From: Roseburia inulinivorans DSM 16841
GTDB taxonomy: Bacteria > Bacillota > Clostridia > Lachnospirales > Lachnospiraceae
Assembly (NCBI RefSeq): GCF_000174195.1
Contig: NZ_ACFY01000052.1
Span: forward strand, 1-64,000
Reading direction: 5' to 3'
Length of the DNA stretch: 64,000 nucleotides
Under the pieces are notes generated by a model. That model was not told the DNA's origin, ran no database searches, and was given only the letters and a program-made list of their open reading frames with translations. Below are positions 56,781 through 64,000 of the stretch, piece after piece. The translations under genes were made by a program, and so were the position numbers. How positions within the stretch are numbered: the stretch's first letter is position 1; each line of letters opens with the position of its first letter.

Positions 56781-57968
56781 TTATCTTCTGGAATTCTTAA
56801 GGAAATCCGGAATCTTGATATCCATCTGCTGTACAGAACTTTCTGGCTGGCGTGGTTTCTGGATACCAGAGAAAGTTGGTGCCGGGTTTGGCTGTACCGG
56901 AGTTGTATAACCAGCCTGTGCTGCTGGTCTTGGTGTTACAGGTGCTGTTGGTCTTGGAACAGTTCCCATGTTCTGATACTGCATCTTAGGAACAATTTTG
57001 CTTGCTGCGTTTGCACCGGCAGTCTCAAGTCCTGTTGCAATAACCGTAATGGTTGCCTCATCTGTCATAGACTCATCAAACTTCGCACCGAAGATAATAT
57101 TGGCATCATCTCCTGCAAGATCCTGTACATAGCTTGCTGCATCATTTGCATCCATTAAGGAGATATCTCCGGAAATATTAATAATAACGTGTGTTGCACC
57201 GTTAATAGTTGTCTCAAGCAATGGGCTGGCAACTGCAAGTTTTACAGCTTCGATCGCCTTGTCGTCTCCCTTGGCAGAACCAATACCGATATGTGCAAGT
57301 CCCTTGTCCTTCATAACGGTGGAAACATCCGCAAAGTCAAGGTTAATGAGTGCAGGTAAATTGATAAGGTCTGTGATTCCCTGTACTGCCTGCTGTAATA
57401 CTTCATCTGCCTTCTTCAATGCATCCGGCATTGTAGTACGTCTGTCTACGATCTCTAATAATTTATCATTTGGAATGACAATCAGTGTATCTACGCTCTC
57501 TTTTAAACGTTCAATACCACCGGTTGCGTTCAACATACGCTGTTTTGCTTCGAATTTGAAAGGTTTTGTAACAACACCTACGGTTAAGATTCCCTGCTCT
57601 TTTGCGATCTTGGCAACGACTGGTGCTGCACCTGTACCGGTTCCGCCACCCATACCACAGGTAACGAAAACCATGTCTGCACCTTTCACTGCAGCCGATA
57701 ATTCCTCTGCACTCTCTTCCGCTGCTTTCTGTCCAACCTCAGGCTGTGCTCCTGCACCAAGCCCTTTGGTAAGCTTCTCGCCGATCTGGATCAATGTCGG
57801 TGCCTTACATAACTGTAATGCCTGCTTATCTGTGTTGATACCAACAAACTCAACACCACCAATATTTTCATCGATCATTCTATTTACAGCATTATTACCA
57901 GCTCCTCCAACTCCGATCACGATAATTTTTGCACTGGCATCTGCTTCTGTTGTTCTAATTTCCAGCAA
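56781..57968 (-). CDS. ftsZ: Cell division GTPase FtsZ
   Basis: 395 residues. GTP-binding tubulin signature [11 protein letters not shown]-terminal [15 protein letters not shown], synergy loop [11 protein letters not shown], and a Pro-rich linker (about 325-380) leading to the conserved C-terminal peptide IKIPDFLKN that binds FtsA/SepF. The start is a TTG at 57968 with GGAGG 7 nt upstream; no ATG fits. Confidence 0.97.
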   Translation of the reverse strand: MLEIRTTEADASAKIIVIGVGGAGNNAVNRMIDENIGGVEFVGINTDKQALQLCKAPTLIQIGEKLTKGLGAGAQPEVGQKAAEESAEELSAAVKGADMVFVTCGMGGGTGTGAAPVVAKIAKEQGILTVGVVTKPFKFEAKQRMLNATGGIERLKESVDTLIVIPNDKLLEIVDRRTTMPDALKKADEVLQQAVQGITDLINLPALINLDFADVSTVMKDKGLAHIGIGSAKGDDKAIEAVKLAVASPLLETTINGATHVIINISGDISLMDANDAASYVQDLAGDDANIIFGAKFDESMTDEATITVIATGLETAGANAASKIVPKMQYQNMGTVPRPTAPVTPRPAAQAGYTTPVQPNPAPTFSGIQKPRQPESSVQQMDIKIPDFLKNSRR

Positions 57969-58097
57969 GGTAGTTCCTCCTTCATATCTCCCTATATTTA
58001 TGTCAAATATGATAACCAGACAAGCCCATTTCTACTTTGTTTAGTTATCTACTCTCGAAATCATACTATATTTTGCGTTTTTTAACTCTTATAATCT

Positions 58098-58125
58098 ATA
58101 ATATAATTTTCCTACAACAAATCAA
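58098..58125 (-). promoter_or_regulatory. Candidate sigma-A promoter of ftsZ
   Basis: Minus strand TTGATT (58120-58125), 16-bp gap, TATTAT (58098-58103), about 130 bp before the ftsZ start in an AT-rich gap. Confidence 0.4.
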
Positions 58126-58159
58126 CCGCTTTTTCAAAAAAAATCAAGTTTTTACGGTT

Positions 58160-59080
58160 TTATTGTTCCACTGGCGGCATATCCTCCGCCGGTGCATTTT
58201 CGGCTGGCTGCTGCTCTTCGGCCGGTGTATTCTCTGCCGGCACATCCTGTGCAGGTTGTTCTTCCGCTGGTGTATCTGCCGACGGCTCCTCAGAAGGCTC
58301 TTCTGTCGTCTCCTCTTCTGTTTCCGATTGTTCTTCTGCCCTATCCCAGATAATGTCGGTGGTCTCCGGTGTCCATGTCTCTAAATGGAGTGTGCCGCTA
58401 AGTCCGTCAAGCTGTGGCAAAATAATGGATAACCTCACAACTTTCTGCGACAGGTTGTCCTCAGAACCAATTTTCACCTGAATTGTTCCATAGTAAAGCA
58501 CCGGCTCCATGTTACTGTCATACTGGATCTCATCCGGGAGCAGATTATATTTTTTCAAAGTCTGTGTCAGGTTCAGTAAATCCCGCAAAATATCACTGTT
58601 CTCTAATTGCAGTTTCTCATAAAGTACCACTTCCTCACAGGAGATTCCTGTGATCTTTGGCACACCGTCAATCACTTCCGTAGATGTCTCGACTACAAAT
58701 CCATCTTTGTCAAAATAAGCATTCTGACCAATGGAATTAATATAAAGATAGCCGAGCATTCCTTTTTCGTAAACTTTAATATGTACGGTATGGGGATTGT
58801 CCAGTGAAACCTCCATCGTATCTACAAACGGAACTTCCCCGATATCCACAAATCTGTATTTCAGATCTACATACAGGGAATTCCAGGAATATTCATCATT
58901 CAGCACCATGTTTTCAATCTGTGTGGAGCTGTACAGTTCATTTCCCTCCACGACAACGTTTTCCACGGTAAAAACATTCATGACAATGAAAACGCCCGCT
59001 GCGATAAGCAGAATCAATATCAACAGGATGTACAATCCTATCTTTCTGCGCTTTTTTCTTCTTCTCTCTTCTTTTATCAT
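58160..59080 (-). CDS. ftsQ: FtsQ/DivIB cell division protein with acidic C-terminal tail
   Basis: 306 residues. Basic cytoplasmic N-terminus (EERRRKKRRK), one membrane helix (about 15-36), a POTRA domain (VENVVVEGNELYSSTQIENM) and the beta domain. The last ~60 residues are low-complexity Pro/Ala/Glu repeats (PAEEQPAQDVPAENTPAEEQ). DivIB links the divisome core outside the membrane. It lies 2 bp after ftsW. Confidence 0.9.
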   Translation of the reverse strand: MIKEERRRKKRRKIGLYILLILILLIAAGVFIVMNVFTVENVVVEGNELYSSTQIENMVLNDEYSWNSLYVDLKYRFVDIGEVPFVDTMEVSLDNPHTVHIKVYEKGMLGYLYINSIGQNAYFDKDGFVVETSTEVIDGVPKITGISCEEVVLYEKLQLENSDILRDLLNLTQTLKKYNLLPDEIQYDSNMEPVLYYGTIQVKIGSEDNLSQKVVRLSIILPQLDGLSGTLHLETWTPETTDIIWDRAEEQSETEEETTEEPSEEPSADTPAEEQPAQDVPAENTPAEEQQPAENAPAEDMPPVEQ

Positions 59081-59082
59081 AT

Positions 59083-60213
59083 TTAATTAACCTCAAATTT
59101 AATTCCCTTTGCCACGGAAAGCGCAAGCCCCATCTCTGCAAGCAGGAATAAAACCGAAGTACCTCCATAACTGATAAACGGCAGTGAAATACCGGTATTC
59201 GGGATCGTATTGGTCACAACCGCAATATTTAAAATAACCTGGATGGACAAATGCGCCATAATACCAACCACGACCAGCGCCCCATAAAGGTCTGACGCAT
59301 TATTGGCAATGATCATAAATCTCCAGATCATCAGCAGAAACAATAAGATCACGCACACCGCGCCAAAAAGTCCAAGTTCCTCACAGATAACAGAGAAAAT
59401 CATATCATTCTGCGCCTCAGGAATAAATCCCAGCTTCTGCATACTCTCGCCAAGCCCTTTTCCAAATAAACCGCCGGAACCGATCGCATACAGTCCCTGT
59501 AAGGTCTGATAACCCTTCTCGTAGGCTTCCGGATTCAGCCAGATCTTGATACGATCCATCCGGTATGCCTCAAAACTGATGAAAACAACACCTACCACAC
59601 CGACTGCCGCTGCCATCAACACAAAGTGGGAATACTTCGGACTGGCAACAAACAACATACAGACTGCAATTCCAAGTATAATGATCGCTGTACTTAAGTT
59701 ATTGTAGGCGACCACTGCAACGATTGGAAGCACAATTGCCATTATCTTGACAAGGCTCATGAATTCACCCATTTTCTGTGGTGTCTTATAAATAACCGTT
59801 GCCAGAAAAATAATAACCGCAAACTTGGCAAACTCTGACGGCTGGAAAGATAACGGCCCGATTTTTAACCATCTCGCCTGACCGTTTGCCTCTGTACCAA
59901 TAAAAATAACGGCGGTACAGAGCACGATAGCTGCCAGATACGCCATGGAACTCACCTTCATCCAGAACCGATATGGGATCTTAGATACGATATACATACC
60001 CACGATCCCCAGTCCTGTTGCAAACAACTGTTTTTTTACAAAATAGGAAGCATCCCCAAACTTATTGGAACCTGCATAGGAACTGGTACTGTACAACATG
60101 ACCAATCCAAAACACAAAAGAAAAATGATCAGAAACAAAAGACTGTAATCGAAATATTTAATTGGCTTTTTTTCTTTTCCGTCTGCTGACCTCTTGCCAT
60201 TCCAATTCCTCAT
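59083..60213 (-). CDS. ftsW: FtsW peptidoglycan glycosyltransferase
   Basis: 376 residues with about ten membrane helices. SEDS family motifs LSFQPSEFAKFAVI and MIFSVICEELGLFGA, ending PFISYGGTSVLFLLAEMG. Polymerises lipid II at the septum together with the class B penicillin-binding protein. murG, often found between ftsW and ftsQ, is absent here. Confidence 0.96.
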   Translation of the reverse strand: MRNWNGKRSADGKEKKPIKYFDYSLLFLIIFLLCFGLVMLYSTSSYAGSNKFGDASYFVKKQLFATGLGIVGMYIVSKIPYRFWMKVSSMAYLAAIVLCTAVIFIGTEANGQARWLKIGPLSFQPSEFAKFAVIIFLATVIYKTPQKMGEFMSLVKIMAIVLPIVAVVAYNNLSTAIIILGIAVCMLFVASPKYSHFVLMAAAVGVVGVVFISFEAYRMDRIKIWLNPEAYEKGYQTLQGLYAIGSGGLFGKGLGESMQKLGFIPEAQNDMIFSVICEELGLFGAVCVILLFLLMIWRFMIIANNASDLYGALVVVGIMAHLSIQVILNIAVVTNTIPNTGISLPFISYGGTSVLFLLAEMGLALSVAKGIKFEVN

Positions 60214-60254
60214 TTCTTATTTACTGCACGTCATGCCATTATGCCTGACATTTT

Positions 60255-61616
60255 TTATTCTGCCAGATTGCGCACGTATTCCTTAAAAATGCGTCCGCGC
60301 TCCTCATAGTTTGCGAACATGCCCCAGCTTGCACATGCAGGGGAAAGCAATACCGCATCCCCGCTCACTGCGTTTGCATAACAGGTGTCAATTGCCTCCT
60401 CAAATGTATCACAGAGTATGACATCCTCAAAGCCATGTTTCTTCGCACATTCCGCAATCTTTTCCTTCGTCTGACCGATCAGCACGAGTTTCTTCACCTT
60501 GCCGTCAAAACTCTCAATCCACTCATCATATTCAGACTGTTTGTCATAACCTCCACCGATCAACAGTGTCGGACGGTTCATCGCGCGGATTCCCTGGATT
60601 GCCGCATCCGGGTTTGTTCCCTTGGAATCATTGTAAAACTTCACGCCGCGTTTTTCTGTCACATACTCAATTCTATGCTCGACTGCCTGGAAACGTTTCA
60701 GCACTTCCACAATTTTATCCATCGGTACGCCAAAGCTTACCGACATTCCGACCGCCGCCATGACATTCTCATAATTGTGTTTTCCTAAAATATTCAGCTC
60801 GTTTACGTTGATCACTTTTGTGTCCGTTGTGCCGTCTGCATAAAAAATATCTTCTCCGTCCAGATAAAGTCCCTTTTCCAGTTTGCGCTTGCTGCTGAAA
60901 AATACAACTTTTGTCTGAAGTGTCTCGCCAAACCTGCGCAGCACTTCATCCTCATAATTCAACACACAGGTATCCCCGGCGGTCTGATTCTTTGTAATGC
61001 TCTCTTTTGTCTCGATATAACATTCCATCGTATGATGACGGTTCAGATGATCCGGTGTGATATTTAAAATAGCTGTCACTTCCGGCGCATACTCATGTGT
61101 TGTCTCTAACTGGAAGCTGCTGATCTCTGCGACTGTCACAGTATCCTCTGTCGTGTCTGCCGCTACCGATGTGTATGGGATCCCAATATTGCCGACCACT
61201 TTCACATCATCGAAATAATTCGCCATGATCTCACCCACAAGCGAAGTTGTCGTAGTTTTTCCGTTTGTTCCGGTAATTGCAATAATTCTTCCTTTTGCAA
61301 AATGATAGGCAAGTTCAATTTCGCCCCAGATTGGAATCTGTCTGTTTCGAAGTTCATTGACCATCGGAAGGTCTGTCGGCACGCCCGGACTTAACACAAC
61401 AAGATCAATGCGCGCCATATCTTCCGGTGCAAGTTCTCCCAAAAGGATCTCTGCTCCGGCAAATACCGGATTTTTCTCGATCAATGCTGTCACATCTAAA
61501 TCTTTATTTCCATCAAAAAGTACAAATGTGATTCCTTTTTTTCTGAGCAGTTCTGCGGCTGCAACCCCGCTTTTTCCAGAACCTACTACTAACACTCTTT
61601 TTCCTTCTAAATTCAT
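60255..61616 (-). CDS. murD: UDP-N-acetylmuramoylalanine-D-glutamate ligase
   Basis: 453 residues from the ATG at 61616 (MNLEGKRVLVVGSGKSGVAA). Mur ligase ATP site AITGTNGKTTTTSLVGEI, middle domain HNYENVMAAVG, and YNDSKGTNPDAAIQGIRAM. Adds D-glutamate to the cell wall precursor in the cytoplasm. An upstream in-frame ATG at 61673 has no ribosome binding site and is not supported by homology. Confidence 0.96.
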   Translation of the reverse strand: MNLEGKRVLVVGSGKSGVAAAELLRKKGITFVLFDGNKDLDVTALIEKNPVFAGAEILLGELAPEDMARIDLVVLSPGVPTDLPMVNELRNRQIPIWGEIELAYHFAKGRIIAITGTNGKTTTTSLVGEIMANYFDDVKVVGNIGIPYTSVAADTTEDTVTVAEISSFQLETTHEYAPEVTAILNITPDHLNRHHTMECYIETKESITKNQTAGDTCVLNYEDEVLRRFGETLQTKVVFFSSKRKLEKGLYLDGEDIFYADGTTDTKVINVNELNILGKHNYENVMAAVGMSVSFGVPMDKIVEVLKRFQAVEHRIEYVTEKRGVKFYNDSKGTNPDAAIQGIRAMNRPTLLIGGGYDKQSEYDEWIESFDGKVKKLVLIGQTKEKIAECAKKHGFEDVILCDTFEEAIDTCYANAVSGDAVLLSPACASWGMFANYEERGRIFKEYVRNLAE

Positions 61617-61679
61617 CGTCTTATCCTTCCAATCTCCTGTCCGAATCCGGCAGGTCATTTTGCAATTTTCCAATGCGAT

Positions 61680-62647
61680 TTATAAGCCTAATAATGCAAG
61701 CATGCAAAGCAGTGCTGTCACGATTGCAAACACTGCGACAACTCTCGTCTCTGACCATCCACCAAGCTCAAAATGATGATGGAGCGGAGCCATTCTGAAA
61801 ATCCGCTTTCCAACACCTGTTTTTTCTTAGTGTATTTAAAATAAGTAACCTGAACCATAACAGATATGACTTCTGCCAGATAAATCAGTCCAACGATCAG
61901 GATATATAATGGCATCTGGAGCATATAGGCAGTTGCCACAACAAAGCCACCCAGTGCCAGGGAACCGGTATCTCCCATGAAAACACTTGCCGGATACACA
62001 TTAAATAATAAGAATCCAAGCAGGGCTCCTGCTACTGCACAGGTGATTGGTGCAATCCCTGCATTCGTTCCGATTGCCACAACGGAGAAAAAGGTCGCAA
62101 CCATAATGGTAACACTTGACACAAGGCCATCCACACCATCGGTAAAATTCACACCGTTTACGGTTCCGATCACTGCAAAATAAAGTAATGGAATCGCAAG
62201 CCATCCGATATTTAAGTACTTTCCGCCGGAAAACGGGATCAACATAGTAAGTTCAATTCCGGAATAACGCACCATGTAAACTGCAAATACTGTTGTCACA
62301 ATAAACTGTAAGATCATCTTCTGCCACGGGAGCAGTCCGTCTGATCTGCGGAGCACTACCTTCAGATAATCATCCAGAAAACCGATCACACCGAATCCTA
62401 CGGTCATAAAAAGGATTGGGATAATTCTCGGATAATCTTTGACATAAAACAGGGAGGTAATGATAATACTTGCCAGTATCATAAGTCCACCCATAGTCGG
62501 GGTTCCATTTTTCTTCAAATGGGATTCCAACTCTTTACGCTCCGTCTGCCCCACCTTTAACCGTTTCAAAAAGGGGATCACGATCGGTCCTAAAATTGCA
62601 CTGATTGCAAAAGAAATCAAAACTGGTATCACTATTTCATAATCCAT
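61680..62647 (-). CDS. mraY: MraY, lipid I synthase; frame broken by one base
   Basis: Phospho-MurNAc-pentapeptide transferase with ten membrane helices. [27 protein letters not shown] and [16 protein letters not shown] are conserved, with the catalytic aspartates. The open frame goes wrong after YFKYTKKK (ending QCLQS at 61718), while the proper ending [20 protein letters not shown], with its catalytic HHH, is in another frame to a TAA at 61680. One added base in the T6 run at 61820-61825 restores 322 residues. As the gene is essential and single-copy in related genomes, a base-calling error is the best reading. Confidence 0.95.
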
Positions 62648-62711
62648 GACTAAACACCTCTTGTATTTTTTCTAACGTTCAATTCGCCTAACTAGTATAC
62701 GTTATTTCATC

Positions 62712-64000
62712 TCATTTATCAAGGTAAGGCAAAATGTTTTCGAATATTTCCTTCGCCACAGGAGCAGCGATCGTTCCGCCGTAATAAATCCCCTGCGGAT
62801 TGTTAATAACAACAAGCACAAGCACCTGCGGATTGTCAGCGGGCGCAAATCCGAGAAACGATGAAATGTATTTATGGTCGCTTCTTGGAAGTGTCTGTGA
62901 GGTTGCTGTCTTTCCGCCGATGGAAAAGCCCTCAATTTTGGCATTTTTTCCGGTTCCCTCTGACACCACTTTCTCCAGCAGATAGCGCATCGTTTCCGAA
63001 GTTTCTGCTGTGCAGATATTCTCATGCGTTTCATCGGAGAACGTTTTTGCTGTATTTCCGTCCGCATCCTGCACGCTTACGCCAAAATGTGGTGTCACGC
63101 GCGTTCCCCCATTAATAATAGAAGATACCGTCGTGACAAGCTGGATGGGGGTAATCTGAAACGACTGCCCAAACGAGATTGTCGCAAGTTCCACCGGTCC
63201 AATATTTTCCGTCTTATGCATGATCGTTCCCGCTTCCCCCGGAAGATCAATATTCGTTTTGGATAACAGCCCGAACTGTTTGAAGTAACCGACAAAGTTC
63301 TCCGCGCCTAACCGCTCGCCAAGTTCCATAAAAACCGGGTTGCAGGAGTTCATGATCCCTGTCTCAAATGTTTCCGCACCGTGCCCTGTCGTTCTCGCGC
63401 ACCGGATTCTTCTGTCCTCCACTATTTTATAACCCGGGCAGAAAAATGCATCGTCCAGTTTTACCACTCCCTCTTCTAACGCTGCCGCTGCCGTAATAAT
63501 CTTAAATGTAGAACCCGGCTCATAGGTATCACTGATGCACTGGTTTCGCCACATTTTATTCAACAGATTCTGTTTTTCTTCCGCTGACACAGCTTCCCCG
63601 GTGTCCCCAGCCAGAGTAAACGGATTGTTCAGGTCAAACTCCGGATAATTCACCATCGCCATAAGTTCGCCGTTCTGCGGGTTCATCACGATCACGGAAA
63701 CACTGTCCGCTGACTTTTTTGTGCAGACTTTTTTTGCCGCCTGCTCACAGTACATCTGAATATTGTAATCTAATGATAAGCAAAGGTCATAACCGTTCAC
63801 GGGTTCTAATCTGCTCTCCCCGGCATTCTCGATCTCAATTCCCCTCGCATCGGTTAACGTGAGGATTTTTCCGTTGGTTCCCTGAAGGTATTCATCATAC
63901 TTTACTTCAAGTCCCAAAATGCCCTGATTGTCGGCCCCGGTAAATCCAAGCACTTTGGAAGCGAGCGTCCCATAAGGGTAATATCGTTTATAATCCTCAT
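62712..64000 (-). CDS. Class B penicillin-binding protein (SpoVD/FtsI type), 5' end outside window
   Basis: The last 429 codons of a transpeptidase. Active-site motifs: GSTFKIITAAAALEEG with the acylated Ser, MNSCNPVFM (SxN) and GGKTATSQTLPR. The third motif is Lys-Thr-Ala where most class B enzymes have Lys-Thr-Gly. Preceding mraY and murD it belongs to the division and cell wall cluster and partners FtsW. Whether it is the vegetative FtsI or sporulation SpoVD cannot be decided: no C-terminal PASTA domain is present, as the protein ends LPYLDK, which speaks against canonical SpoVD. Confidence 0.93.
   Translation of the reverse strand, partial: EDYKRYYPYGTLASKVLGFTGADNQGILGLEVKYDEYLQGTNGKILTLTDARGIEIENAGESRLEPVNGYDLCLSLDYNIQMYCEQAAKKVCTKKSADSVSVIVMNPQNGELMAMVNYPEFDLNNPFTLAGDTGEAVSAEEKQNLLNKMWRNQCISDTYEPGSTFKIITAAAALEEGVVKLDDAFFCPGYKIVEDRRIRCARTTGHGAETFETGIMNSCNPVFMELGERLGAENFVGYFKQFGLLSKTNIDLPGEAGTIMHKTENIGPVELATISFGQSFQITPIQLVTTVSSIINGGTRVTPHFGVSVQDADGNTAKTFSDETHENICTAETSETMRYLLEKVVSEGTGKNAKIEGFSIGGKTATSQTLPRSDHKYISSFLGFAPADNPQVLVLVVINNPQGIYYGGTIAAPVAKEIFENILPYLDK

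Overview
The window looks like the chromosome of an anaerobic, spore-forming Clostridia, most likely a Lachnospiraceae gut bacterium. It has a complete spoIIIA operon, sigG, sigE, spoIIGA and spoIIM, a low-GC sequence with strong AGGAGG-type ribosome binding sites, a selenium-cofactor cluster and an agr-type peptide signalling module. Nearly all genes are on the minus strand. No rRNA, tRNA or CRISPR array was found.

Positions 1-16100 form an AT-rich accessory region. It starts with an XRE-AbrB regulator, an acyltransferase and a GNAT acetyltransferase, then a Rpn-type nuclease gene with an internal deletion. Next comes a same-strand series of uncharacterised proteins without Sec signals (about 3330-9500). 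These lie directly downstream of agrB and a 46-residue agrD (9613-9753). The agrA and agrC genes lie upstream (10469-12504). Two matching 20-bp-period direct repeats, one before agrB and one before agrA, are good operator candidates. A degraded relaxase, an internally deleted IS200/IS605-type element and an intact PD-(D/E)XK transposase-family protein close the region.

Positions 16100-34600 are metabolic. An apparent operon runs selD-yedF-yqeB-(cysteine desulfurase fused to YqeC)-threonine aldolase-asparaginase and suggests supply of selenium to molybdenum hydroxylases. A galactoside operon (TetR, GH2, a glycosyltransferase-like protein, a GPH transporter, GH36) follows. Its GH36 end and an orphan membrane protein converge on a palindrome of about 540 bp. 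larC, for the nickel-pincer cofactor, stands alone.

Positions 34600-64000 are core genome: xerD, spoIIM, a Nudix hydrolase, rny, recX-recA with a LexA box, trxA, prfC, spoIIIAA-AH, argS, queT, a DapF-like gene with both catalytic cysteines changed to serine, sigG, a beta-CASP hydrolase, sigE-spoIIGA, ftsZ, ftsQ, ftsW, murD, mraY and a class B penicillin-binding protein running off the end.

Six otherwise good genes, including the essential mraY, are broken by what looks like one missing base in an A/T run. This is more consistent with homopolymer under-calling than with biology, so these are annotated as genes spanning the break.
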